From positions 7,130,001-7,194,000 of the forward strand of contig NZ_CP094526.1 in assembly GCF_029910095.1 (NCBI RefSeq): a stretch of 64,000 nt of DNA, written 5' to 3'. Below the pieces are notes generated by a model, which worked only from the letters and a program-made list of their open reading frames with translations, was not told where the DNA came from and searched no databases. Made by a program: the position numbers and the translations under genes. Positions 7,395 through 15,962 of the stretch are shown here, piece by piece (the stretch's first letter is position 1; each line of letters begins with the position of its first letter). This stretch comes from Bradyrhizobium sp. ISRA464 (GTDB lineage: Bacteria > Pseudomonadota > Alphaproteobacteria > Rhizobiales > Xanthobacteraceae).

Positions 7395-9793
7395 TTACGG
7401 CCCGCTGGATTGCTCGACCGCCCAAGGCGGCCTTTCAGGCGATCTTCTCAGGGTGAGAACCGGCACGGGCTTGCCTATGGCATAGCCCTGAACATAGTCG
7501 ACCCCGATCTGGAGCAGCTCGTCCAGGATGGCGACGCTTTCGACGAACTCCGCGACCACCTGCTTCTGCATGATCTTCGCGGTCTTGGTGATCAGCTCGA
7601 CCATCGCGCGATCAACCTTGCTGCTCAGGATCTCCTTCACGAACGAGCCGTCGATCTTGATGAAGTCGACCGGCAGATGCTTCAGATAGGCGATCGAGGA
7701 CATGCCGGTGCCGAAATCGTCGAGCGAGAAGCTGCAGCCGATCCCCCTCAGCCGCGCAATGAACTTCCGCGCCTCGTCCAAATTGGAGATCGCACTGGTC
7801 TCGGTGATCTCGAAGCAAACCAGCGTCGGCGGAACGTCGTACTGCATGAACAGCTCGGCGACGAACTCGACGAAATCGCTGTCGCCGATGGTGGCGCCGG
7901 AAAGATTGATGGCGTAGCCGGCGATCTTGCGGTGGCTGTGCTTGCGCTCGGCGATGAGCTCGAAGGCGCGGCGCACAACCCAGCGGTCGATCAGCGGCAT
8001 CAGGCCGTAACGCTCGGCGGCAGGCAGGAAGCTGCCGGGCGGCACCAGGCCGCCATTTTCGTCGCGCAAGCGCAGCAGCAGCTCGCGCCGCTCGTGGCCC
8101 TTCAGTGCACCGGCTACGGGACGGATTTCCTGCTCGTAGAGGCAGAAGCGTCCTTCGTCCAATCCCTTGCGGATGCGATTGACCCAGCTCATCTCGGTGA
8201 CGCGCACCGTCAGGTCGGTATCCGACGGACGGTGCTCCTGGACACGGTTGCGCCCCTTGTCCTTGGCGAGGAAGCAGGCGACGTCGGCAAGCCGCAACGC
8301 GTCCTGCACACCGGCGCAATCGTCCAGCCTGACCAGACCGATGCTCGTGCTGATCCGGAAGCTCGAGCCCTCATGGACGAAGCTCGACTGCTCGACCACC
8401 GCCCTGATCCGCTCCGCAACATCGGAGGCGGCACCGCCGTCCTCGCGCAGCAGGATGCCGAACTCGTCGCCGCCGAGACGCGCCACCAGCCCGTCACCGC
8501 CGACTTCCGTCGCCAGCAGCCTTGCGACTTGCTTCAACAGCCGGTCACCCGCCATATGGCCGAGGTGTCGTTGATGATCTTGAACTGGTCGAGATCGATC
8601 AGCATCAGATCGGCACTGGCCGCCGAAAGCTCCGCCATCGATTTGTGGAGCTCGAACTCGAACTGGCGCCGGTTGGCGAGGCCGGTGAGCGCATCATGCG
8701 AAGCAGCCCATGCCAGCTCCTCGACCAGCCGCCGCTCTGCCGTCATGTCATGAATGATCATGACGCGGCCGGCGGGGTGGCCTGCATGCACAATCGGCCT
8801 CTCGACCACGGAGACCGGTACGCTGGACTGATCGGGCCGCAGCAGCCGCTGCTGTGACGCGCTTTCGCCGTCGGCCTCAAGCGTCCGGAGCGATCCCTGC
8901 AGCGGCTGCTCGGTGATCTGGAACAGCGACGAGACCGGCTGGTCGGTCGCATCCTGCCCTGCCGCGAGCAGCCGCTGCGCAGCGGGATTCATGTAGCCGA
9001 CCCGGTCGTCCGGCGTCGTCACGATCACGGCATCGCCGATCGAGGCCAGTGTGAGCTGGGCGCGCTCCTTCTCCACGGCGAGCGCGGTCTCCGCCAGCCA
9101 GCGCCGCTGCAGCATCCGTCGCGTGTGGAACAGGACGATGCCGGCGAGGCAGGCCGCGATCGGGGCATTGACGAGCAGCAACAGCGAGGACACCTGGCGC
9201 GACGCCTTCCCAAGATGATCCGAGAAATCGACGGCAAGCGCGCTCAGCGCTGCGTCGACCGCGCCGATCCGTTGGGCCCAATGCCTGATGGTCGCCGCGG
9301 ACGGATCGTGCAATGCGCGGTCGTTTTCGGCCTCGTTGCGAATCTGGATGAGCTGATCGAGCAGCACATCCGAATTCCGCCACGCCGTCACGGCGCCGGC
9401 AACGTGGCGCAGCTTGCGGAAATACTTGAACAGCCAAATCAGGCCGCCGATGTCGTCATCATGGTTGCCCGCCTTGGCGAAAGCAACGCGCGCCACAGCA
9501 TCGTTGTTATCAGGCGCTTCCAGGGCTATCCGCGCCGTGCGGTCGGCCAGCGGCACCGCGATCGCGGCGTCGAACTTCCTCAGATAGTCGGACGTGCCGG
9601 TGCTGACATAGATCTGAAGATAATGGATGGCGTCCTTCTGCCCCTTGGACCAGAGGCTTTCGCCGGCCACATAGGCCCTCACGGCCGACATCACCTGGAG
9701 GCTGCCGGCCGACAGGCTGGCTTGCAAAAATACGATCGCGATCAGCGGCCCAACCACCCGCCAGAGCGACTTGCTTCGAAACGAAAAGAACAT
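7395..9793 (-). pseudogene. Membrane PAS-GGDEF-EAL cyclic-di-GMP protein, frameshifted and 3'-altered
   Basis: The first reading frame (9793 to about 8563) encodes a membrane segment at residues 11-30, a periplasmic sensor region, a second membrane segment near residue 205, a PAS-like domain and the first half of a GGDEF domain up to LDQFKIINDT. A second frame (from 8555) continues with MAGDRLLKQVARLL, the GGDEF motif in RLGGDEFGILL and an EAL domain (ITETSAI, LDDFGTGMSS, QKQVVAEFVES). One missing base between 8562 and 8563 accounts for the break. The inhibitory RxxD site is absent before GGDEF. The C-terminus reads GYAIGKPVPVLTL and then foreign sequence from the intron junction. Either half might be made alone, but the full sensor is broken unless this is a sequencing error. 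Confidence 0.85.
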
Positions 9794-9948
9794 GAGAACG
9801 CCCGAAACAATAATTTGTCGGGCAGAGCGTAGGAACTACGGCTTAACCTCACGTTGCAAAACGCAATGAGTTTGAAGCGACTTGGTTGCAACGCAATTCG
9901 CTCAAACTGTACATATCCGGACGCTGAGCACGAACGGGGAGCCGCCGC
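9794..9948. other. Short intergenic region, no feature seen
   Basis: This gap lies upstream of the GGDEF-EAL gene and downstream of the DOPA-dioxygenase-like gene. I see no RNA gene, repeat or convincing terminator in it. It should hold the promoter of the GGDEF-EAL gene. Confidence 0.4.
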
Positions 9949-10359
9949 TCAGGGACGCAAGCTTGGCGTCGTGTTCGGCGCCGGCGCCTGCTCCATTTCG
10001 GCCTCCTCCGGCAGTTTGTCGGCATGGACCGCGAGCGGCGTCCCGATCCAGAGCGGATCGTCACGATGATCGCGCCGCGGGTTCGTCGTGTTGGGATGGA
10101 CCAGGATGCTCAGGCTGCCATGATTCAGCATCAACCATGGCACGAGCGTGGGAAACAGCTCCGCCGCAAAGGCCACCTGATACATCGCCTGATCGTGCGG
10201 GCCGACCTTGACGTCGTGCCAGCGCCCGAGCGTGACCAGGAAGCGTTCGCCGATCCAGTTGCGCAGCCGCTCCGCCTCGGCCCGGCTGGTGGCGGGGTCA
10301 TAATAAACATGGGCGTGATAGCTCGCGATCTCGCCGATCGTGCGCGGCGCGTCCGTCAT
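9949..10359 (-). CDS. DOPA 4,5-dioxygenase-family protein
   Basis: Small protein of 136 residues, the whole length of the DOPA_dioxygen family. Family blocks visible are SYHAHVYYD near the N-terminus, [12 protein letters not shown] in the middle and [15 protein letters not shown] near the C-terminus; the conserved histidines would coordinate iron. Relatives open catechol-type rings, but bacterial members are mostly uncharacterised, so the substrate is unknown. ATG at 10359 has GAGGGA upstream. It lies 4 bp after the stop of a truncated TetR reading frame, which may have been its regulator. Confidence 0.8.
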   Translation of the reverse strand: MTDAPRTIGEIASYHAHVYYDPATSRAEAERLRNWIGERFLVTLGRWHDVKVGPHDQAMYQVAFAAELFPTLVPWLMLNHGSLSILVHPNTTNPRRDHRDDPLWIGTPLAVHADKLPEEAEMEQAPAPNTTPSLRP

Positions 10360-10363
10360 CTCG

Positions 10364-10672
10364 TCATCCCTCTTTCTGACTAAGGCCGGTTAGCAGGCTT
10401 TCGAACAGCTTGTGCGCGTCCTTCCGCAGCCTTCTGGCGTCGTCGGCGTCCGGCAGCATGATCGCCACCTTGCAGATCATGGCGTCGAGCAGCCTGGTCA
10501 AGAGCCCCATGTCGTCAAAGGCGATCTCGCCCTCGCGCTTCAGCGCATTCAGCGTGGCGCCGAGCAGCGCCATCGGATGCGCCTCCTCGATCTCGCGATA
10601 GCGCTGGTTGCCGAGGATCGCCGGCGCCTCCTGGATCACGATGCGCCCGTAGATACGAGCGGTATATATCAT
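10364..10672 (-). pseudogene. TetR-family regulator fragment lacking the HTH domain
   Basis: This 102-residue frame matches only the C-terminal ligand-binding part of a TetR protein, as in IYGRIVIQEAPAILGNQRYREIEE and LLTRLLDAMIC. The roughly 90-residue N-terminal DNA-binding domain is missing, and an in-frame TAA lies two codons upstream of the ATG at 10672. It cannot bind DNA in the usual way. A deletion between this gene and the divergent remnant starting at 10716 would explain the loss. Confidence 0.65.
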
Positions 10673-10702
10673 ACATTATGTATATTAAATACATTCGGAA
10701 TG
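10671..10702. promoter_or_regulatory. Overlapping AT-rich palindromes between two decayed genes
   Basis: Three inverted repeats overlap: ATACATTATGTAT at 10671-10683, TGTAT-N5-ATACA at 10679-10693, and CATTCGGAATG at 10692-10702. They sit between the TetR fragment and the divergent SnoaL/DUF3237 remnant, a normal place for an operator. The matching DNA-binding domain is gone. Confidence 0.4.
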
Positions 10703-10715
10703 AATGGAGTCGATC

Positions 10716-11236
10716 ATGGACGCGCACCGGATGTTCGCGCTCGCGCAGGGCCTCGCCGCGGCTAAGAGCCGTCAGGACCTTCCCGCAGCGATGAAGCTGT
10801 TTCATTCCGACATGTTGCTTGAGACACCGGCGTTCGGGACGGCCCGCTCGGCCGGCGCGTGCTGTTCGGCGCGGCCGGCGGCACGTTCGAGGGACCGAAA
10901 CTGCGCGGCGAGGTTATCGCCGACGGCGGCGACTGGGCGCTGTTTCGCCCGGACGGAACGATGTCACTGGACGTGCGGCTGGTGCTGAAGACGCATGACG
11001 GCGCCTTGGTGCACATGACCTATGGCGGCCGCTGGGTGACGCCGCCCGAACTGCGCGCCGACATCGCCGATCCGGTCAGGCGCTACCAGGTCGATCCTCG
11101 CAGCTATTATTTTCGCACCAACCCGCTGTTCGAGACCGGCGCGAGCCAATACGCCTGGCTCAACGACATCGTCTGTGTGGGGATCGGCTACCTCGTCGGG
11201 GGCGGCATCGCCTACAAGATCGCGCAGGTCGTCTGA
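10716..11236 (+). pseudogene. Chimeric remnant: SnoaL-like N-terminus joined out of frame to DUF3237
   Basis: The first frame from ATG 10716 reads MDAHRMFALAQGLAAAKSRQ and LFHSDMLLETPAFGT, resembling the start of a SnoaL/NTF2-like protein. From about 10826 a different frame encodes TGVRDGPLGRRVLFGAAGGT onward, a nearly complete DUF3237 domain to 11236. In that second frame a TGA sits at 10820-10822, directly before the homology starts. The two pieces are therefore joined out of frame, probably by deletion. A shorter DUF3237 product could start internally at 10859 but would lack the N-terminal strand. Confidence 0.6.
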
Positions 11237-11255
11237 TATCGGGATCGCCGATCCG

Positions 11256-11876
11256 CTACAGGCGCCGCAGCACGCTGAACTGGAACGACTGCGTCGCGCC
11301 CCAGGGCGTGACGTGCCGATGCGGCTCCTGTGCGACCAGCTCGAATGCCGGACCAATCGTCCGGCTGAGCGTCACGGAATCGTAGCGCTGCACCGGCAGG
11401 CCGCTGCATTTCTCCGGACCATCGAGCGCGAAGGTGCCGATGACGGCGTGACCGCCCGGCCTGACGCCGCGATTGAGCCGGTCGAGATAGGCCGAGCGGT
11501 CCGCCTCCTCGACCAGGAAATGAAATGCCGCGCGGTCGTGCCAGACGTCAAAGGCTTGCTCTGGCTGCCAGACTGTCGCATCGCGCGTGATCCAGCGCAC
11601 GCCTTCGCCCGCCGCGCCGAGCCGCTCCCGCGCCCTCGTGAGTGCGGCATCAGAGATGTCGAGCACCGTCAGTGTATGAAATCCATCCGTCAGCAGGGCA
11701 TCGACCAGGCGCGACGCGCCGCCACCGACGTCGATGATGGATGCGTCCCGGCTCACGGCGACCGATTCGATCAGGCGCAGCGAAGGCTGCGGATCGGCCT
11801 GCGACCAGCTCACCTGCTGCTCGCCCTTGGTCAGGTAGACGGTCTGCCAATGCGATTGACGATCTGAGGCGGTCAT
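11256..11876 (-). CDS. Class I SAM-dependent methyltransferase
   Basis: Protein of 206 residues with a Rossmann-type methyltransferase fold. Motif I is ASIIDVGGGASRLVDAL at about residues 45-61, followed by LTVLDISDAALTRAR, the acidic motif II region. It starts MTASDRQSHWQTVYLTKGE, typical of small Methyltransf_25/12 proteins. ATG at 11876 was chosen over the longer frame because homology begins there. Target unknown; it faces the convergent remnant ending at 11236 and is divergent from the orphan gene at 12042. Confidence 0.82.
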   Translation of the reverse strand: MTASDRQSHWQTVYLTKGEQQVSWSQADPQPSLRLIESVAVSRDASIIDVGGGASRLVDALLTDGFHTLTVLDISDAALTRARERLGAAGEGVRWITRDATVWQPEQAFDVWHDRAAFHFLVEEADRSAYLDRLNRGVRPGGHAVIGTFALDGPEKCSGLPVQRYDSVTLSRTIGPAFELVAQEPHRHVTPWGATQSFQFSVLRRL

Positions 11877-12041
11877 GGCGAAGCGGTCCCGGCAGTCGGT
11901 GGTTGCGGGGCAAGCTGCGCTGCGCACCGATGACCATGACTTATGAGCCGCGATTACCCCCGTCAACCGGCCGCAAATGCCGCATTTGATTTGTCCGATT
12001 TTCCATCTAGCCTAGAGACGGGTTGAGATTGGGGCGCCCGC

Positions 12042-12731
12042 ATGGCCACGTTTGGCTGGACACGCGTCAAGAAGCCTTCGGAGGATGCCGCCTTCGACTT
12101 CGGCGGCCTCACTGACCCGCTGGCGTTTCTCGCCGCACTCGACAAGGCGGTGCCGCGCTATCTCGATCTCGTCGACAACGGCGCGCTGGTCTATCCGGCC
12201 TGCAAACGCAAGGCGGTAGACACAAACGGCGATGGCCGCGCGATCTGGGAGCATACGCGGCTTGAAGCCATGCGCTATCTGCCGATGGTGCCGCGGCAGG
12301 ACGCGCCGCTGCTCGTCGATCCCGCCCGCCAGGCCGACATGATCGACGCCTTCCTGCGGCAACGCCCGCACGAGAACACGATCATCGATTTCACGGGCAC
12401 GCCGATCGAAGACTACGGGATCGCGATCTACGCTGCGCTGAACTGGCTGAACCATTGCGGGGCCCTCTCGGGTGCCGATCCGCAGAAATTCTCCGGCACC
12501 TTGCGCAGCTTCCGCAGGGTCATGGTCGTCGCCCGGCAATGGTGGGCGATCGAGGGTGCTGCGGAGCGTTGCCGGCAGATGCTGCAGGGGGGCAAGCGGC
12601 CGCCGCTGGTGTTCTTCCTGCTGTGGGCCGAATGCACCAACCTCGCGCGGGAGATTGCAATCGCGGTGACGCCGGACGACGGCGCATTGCGCCTGAAGTC
12701 GGCGCAGGATCCGGAGGATCTTGCACCATGA
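12042..12731 (+). CDS. Conserved hypothetical protein, 229 aa
   Basis: I do not recognise a family. The protein is soluble, with no signal peptide or membrane segment, begins MATFGWTRVKKPSEDAAFDFG and is rich in Trp, Arg and Leu. Codon use matches neighbouring genes and the frame is clean over its whole length, so it is real. It overlaps nothing and stands alone between a divergent methyltransferase and a convergent PilZ gene, so context does not suggest a pathway. Confidence 0.75.
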   Translation: MATFGWTRVKKPSEDAAFDFGGLTDPLAFLAALDKAVPRYLDLVDNGALVYPACKRKAVDTNGDGRAIWEHTRLEAMRYLPMVPRQDAPLLVDPARQADMIDAFLRQRPHENTIIDFTGTPIEDYGIAIYAALNWLNHCGALSGADPQKFSGTLRSFRRVMVVARQWWAIEGAAERCRQMLQGGKRPPLVFFLLWAECTNLAREIAIAVTPDDGALRLKSAQDPEDLAP

Positions 12732-12774
12732 CCAGCCGCGGCAGGCAGGATCGCTGCAGGTGCAGCGCAACCAG

Positions 12775-13089
12775 CTAGACGGCCGTCTCGCTGCGCGGCG
12801 GCTTCGCCGGCGTCTTGCCGCGCCGCAGGAACGTGACGCCGATCCGATCGCCATTGACCCAGGCGAGCTTGCAGCGTCGGTACGCGAGCCCCTTCGAGGA
12901 GAGCAGCAGAAAGAACTCGACCAGGTTCAGGCCCTCCATCGAGGCGCCGACGGTCAGCCTCGCCCCATTCTCGGAGACATGGTCCATCGTGCACTCGCGC
13001 CACCACGTGCCGTCGATCGCCATCAATTGCGCGGGCATCGGCTGCTCGAACCTGATCCGCGATGATGATCGTCGCTCCTGCCCGGTCAT
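12775..13089 (-). CDS. PilZ-domain protein, small
   Basis: A 104-residue protein that is essentially one PilZ domain. The RxxxR-type motif shows as QERRSSSRIRF near residues 4-14, and the second motif as MDHVSENGARLTV, corresponding to D/NxSxxG. Both are the loops that hold cyclic-di-GMP. It starts 17 bp after the end of another PilZ gene and is probably cotranscribed. No output domain is attached, so it presumably acts by binding a partner. Confidence 0.85.
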   Translation of the reverse strand: MTGQERRSSSRIRFEQPMPAQLMAIDGTWWRECTMDHVSENGARLTVGASMEGLNLVEFFLLLSSKGLAYRRCKLAWVNGDRIGVTFLRRGKTPAKPPRSETAV

Positions 13090-13105
13090 CGTCGGCAGCC
13101 GCCTG

Positions 13106-13759
13106 CTACGCGACCGAATCGGCCTCGGCGGAGGCCGATTGAGGCTCCCTGGTCTTGCGCGAGATGAGCCGCACTAGGTCCTTCTGCTTGTAGGTCTCGA
13201 CGAACTTGATCGCGAATCCGTTCGGAAGATACCGGACTACGCGCCCGATGCACGCACCGACTGCGAGCGGCATGCCGATCGGCGGCTGCACCTCGGAAGA
13301 CACCGCCGCCCCCGACAGCGAAACGTCGATCAGGAAACAACCTCGCGTGCTGCCGTCGGCCAGCGTCAACACGGCGTGCGGATTCGAAGGAACGAAGCGC
13401 GGATTGTCACGCACCTCGAGGACGCTCGGATCCTTCTGCCTCTTCTCGATCCAGGTCAGCTTGTCGGCGAACTTCTCGCGCATCGCGCGGGTCATCTCGA
13501 GTTCGAAGAGGAAGCTCCCGCTCATGGTGTCGGTGATGGAGCCCTCGAACCTGCCGAACTCCTCAAAATACGACGTCAGCCGGTCCCCGATCTTGCCGAC
13601 CACCGGGACGTCGACGATCATGCGGAACGGCGAGACGCGCTTTGTGCGGCAGGCGAAGGTGCGCAGCCGGCCCTGCGCGTCGTACCAGTTCGGCAGCGTG
13701 TAGCTGCCGTCAACGATGATCTTGACCGCGCGCTGCTTGAGAAACTTTTCAACAGACAC
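13106..13759 (-). CDS. PilZ-domain protein with extended N-terminal region
   Basis: About 217 residues from a GTG at 13759 (SVEKFLKQRAVKIIVDGS); the frame is open further upstream to 13888 but the extra part is low in homology-like character. The C-terminal half carries RDNPRFVPSNPHAVLTLADG and IDVSLSGAAVSSE, a PilZ fold with the D-x-S-x-x-G motif. The first half, with IIVDGSYTLPNWYD, looks like a second PilZ-like or YcgR-type barrel. It is a likely cyclic-di-GMP receptor linked to motility or polysaccharide control. Confidence 0.8.
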   Translation of the reverse strand: MSVEKFLKQRAVKIIVDGSYTLPNWYDAQGRLRTFACRTKRVSPFRMIVDVPVVGKIGDRLTSYFEEFGRFEGSITDTMSGSFLFELEMTRAMREKFADKLTWIEKRQKDPSVLEVRDNPRFVPSNPHAVLTLADGSTRGCFLIDVSLSGAAVSSEVQPPIGMPLAVGACIGRVVRYLPNGFAIKFVETYKQKDLVRLISRKTREPQSASAEADSVA

Positions 13760-14200
13760 GGCAAGGCCTCGCTGGACGTGATCTGATCGCACAAGTTTCG
13801 GACGGATTGACTTTCCTGGCCGGCCCCGGGGTTCGGCCCGACCGTACCGACGCTCCGCCGGCAGCGGACGCTGCGGCTTACGCCACAACCTGGCGCAGGA
13901 TCGGTCCCGGCGGACGGGTGCAGCACGGTTCTACCGGCAAATTGCTAATAAAAACTAAACCCGGGACGGACGCGGGCTGCGGCCACTTTAGCGCTCAACC
14001 CTTTCGCGGATGTTTATTTCTCACACCGCACAACTACGGAGAGCAGAAAAGCCATGCAAAAGCGCGTTCCGCGTGCATCAGGTCGTCTCCCAAGGCGGGA
14101 TGACTAGTGGGCGGTTTTCGCTAGACTCGCGATTGAGGGGCAAGCCCGGATGCGCCTGTTCGATCCGCTCCTCGATTCCTGAACCAGACCGGACCCCCGC
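13760..14200. other. Intergenic region, 440 bp, no gene identified
   Basis: The region separates the divergent PilZ and crotonase genes. Short frames here lack coding character. An A-rich patch near 13940-13960 could be part of a promoter, but I cannot assign -35/-10 boxes with confidence. Confidence 0.4.
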
Positions 14201-15013
14201 ATGCCCAACATTCCCCAGAAATCGCTCGCCGACGGCAAGATCTTGCAAAGCGTGGTCGACGGCGTCGGCGTCATCACCTTCAACAATCCCGAGAAGCGCA
14301 ACGCGATGTCGCTGGAGATGTGGGAAGGCTTTGGCGAGGCGCTGGCAGCGTTGCGCGATGATCCCGGTGTCCGCGTCGTGATCCTGGTCGGCGCCGGCGA
14401 CAAGGCCTTCGTCTCGGGCGCCGACATCAGCCAGTTCGAGAAGACCAGGCACAACGCCGAAGCCTCGGAGGAATATTCACGGCGCAGCGCCGCCCAGCGC
14501 GCTTTGCTCGCCGACTATCCGAAGCCGACCATCGCCTGCATCCGCGGCTTCTGCCTCGGCGGCGGCATGCAGGTCGCGATGCTCGCCGACATTCGCATCT
14601 CCGGCGCAAGCGGCCAGTTCGGCATTCCCGCCGCCAAGCTCGGCATCGCCTATGGCTATGACGGGCTGCGCCATCTGGTCTCGCTGGTCGGGCCATCCTG
14701 GGCGCGGCTGATCATGTACACGGGCATGCGGATCGATTCCGCGGAGGCGCTGCGGATCGGGCTGGTCGACCGGGTGCTGCCGGATGCCGAACTGTGGGAC
14801 GCGACGATGGAGATCGCGCGCACCATCTCGGGCAATGCGCCGCTCGCGATCAAGGCCGCCAAGATCACCATTGCACAGGTGCTGAAGGATCCTGACGACC
14901 GCGACATGGCCGCGATCAAGCAGATCGGCATCGACTGCATGGACAGCGAGGATTTTCGCGAGGGCCGCCGCGCCTTCATGGAAAAGCGCAAGCCGCAGTT
15001 CAAGGGCCGCTAG
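14201..15013 (+). CDS. Enoyl-CoA hydratase/isomerase-family (crotonase) protein without catalytic glutamates
   Basis: A 270-residue crotonase fold. The oxyanion-hole segments are present: KAFVSGADISQFE near residues 68-80 and FCLGGGMQVAMLAD at 117-130. In true hydratases the two catalytic glutamates lie in GGGCE and FGQPE; here the equivalent positions are Gln124 (GGGMQ) and Ala144 (FGIPAAK). Hydration chemistry is therefore unlikely. It may be an isomerase, hydrolase or thioester-binding paralogue acting on an unusual acyl-CoA. It is a single gene, convergent with the SDR gene that follows. Confidence 0.85.
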   Translation: MPNIPQKSLADGKILQSVVDGVGVITFNNPEKRNAMSLEMWEGFGEALAALRDDPGVRVVILVGAGDKAFVSGADISQFEKTRHNAEASEEYSRRSAAQRALLADYPKPTIACIRGFCLGGGMQVAMLADIRISGASGQFGIPAAKLGIAYGYDGLRHLVSLVGPSWARLIMYTGMRIDSAEALRIGLVDRVLPDAELWDATMEIARTISGNAPLAIKAAKITIAQVLKDPDDRDMAAIKQIGIDCMDSEDFREGRRAFMEKRKPQFKGR

Positions 15014-15097
15014 GACAGGGTGACTTGCACCTCGCCGCGCTTGCGGGGAGAGGTCGCACAGTTCCGTCGCCCTCGCGACTGACGCCACCTGTTTCTG

Positions 15098-15871
15098 CTA
15101 GCTGACCGGGACCGTGTAGTTGAGGATCAGCCGCCCGCCATCCGGATAGATCGTCTGGCCGGTAATGTAGGAGGCATCCTCGCTGGCCAGGAACGCCACG
15201 ACCGAGGCGACCTCGCTCGGCTGGCCGCACCGGCCGGCCGGTGTACGCGACAGCACGCTGCGCCGCGCCTCCTCGGAGGAGAAGATCGCGTTTGCCACCA
15301 TCTCGGTCAGGATCGTGCCGGGCCCGACCGCCACGACGCGAATGCCGTGCGGTGCCAGCGCTACCGCAGCGACCGAGGTAAGCTGCTTCATCGCGCCCTT
15401 GGACATCGCATAGGTCGCAAGCGAGGGGATCGCGAGCAGCGCGTTGACCGAGGACATGTTGACGACCACGCCTCCGCCGCCCTGCGCGATCATCTGGCGG
15501 GCCGCGGCCTGGACGCCGAAGAACGCGCCCTTGAGGTTGATCCCCATAACGTCCTCGAACTCGGCTTCGGTGATCTCGAGGAAATCCCGATTGCGCGCGA
15601 CGCCGGCATTGTTGACCATGACGTCGAGCCGGCCGAATTCCTTCACGGCCGTGGCGACGATACGGTCGACATCGGCGCGCTTGCTGACGTCGGCCTCGAC
15701 GGTGCGCAGGTCATTCGCAGGCCCAAGCTCGCCGGCCGCCTTGGCCAGCGCCGCACCATCGACATCCGAGATGACGACCTTGGCGCCATCGGAGAGAAAG
15801 CGTTCAGCGCAAGCCTTGCCAATGCCACGCGCCGCGCCCGTGATGGCGACGACCTTGCCGGAAAACTTCAT
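15098..15871 (-). CDS. SDR-family oxidoreductase
   Basis: Short-chain dehydrogenase of 257 residues. The nucleotide-binding TGAARGIGKA is at about residues 10-19, NNAG at about 88, and the catalytic Tyr-Lys in YAMSKGAMKQ. Cofactor preference is probably NAD, since an acidic DVDG follows strand 2. ATG at 15871 has GGAGG upstream; the open frame continues far upstream but that part is a shadow of the next gene's end. It is the last gene of a minus-strand series with a DUF1932 dehydrogenase, a decarboxylase-like protein and a TetR regulator; the roughly 90-bp gap before it leaves room for a separate promoter. Confidence 0.88.
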   Translation of the reverse strand: MKFSGKVVAITGAARGIGKACAERFLSDGAKVVISDVDGAALAKAAGELGPANDLRTVEADVSKRADVDRIVATAVKEFGRLDVMVNNAGVARNRDFLEITEAEFEDVMGINLKGAFFGVQAAARQMIAQGGGGVVVNMSSVNALLAIPSLATYAMSKGAMKQLTSVAAVALAPHGIRVVAVGPGTILTEMVANAIFSSEEARRSVLSRTPAGRCGQPSEVASVVAFLASEDASYITGQTIYPDGGRLILNYTVPVS

Positions 15872-15962
15872 GGGAGTGCCTCCAGGAAAAGAGCTTTCCC
15901 GGAGCAATAGCGCATCATGCGGCGACAGGGAACGCGGCGGATTCTCCGCGGCACTCACGCGA

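Larger units (their letters stand above)
5628..7466 (-). mobile_element. Group II intron (retroelement) with maturase ORF
   Basis: Minus-strand intron of about 1.84 kb, a normal size for ORF-containing bacterial introns. Domain V is recognised at 5696-5729 and a domain VI stem (GGAAGGG pairing with CCCTTCC) follows. The 3' end is placed at 5628 because the sequence ends CTCTAC, agreeing with the AY rule. The 5' end is less certain. GTGCC at 7466-7462 gives a typical total length but departs from consensus GTGYG. GTGCG at 7299-7295 matches consensus but would leave only about 235 nt for domains I-IV before the ORF. A 5'-truncated intron is a third possibility. Confidence 0.75.
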
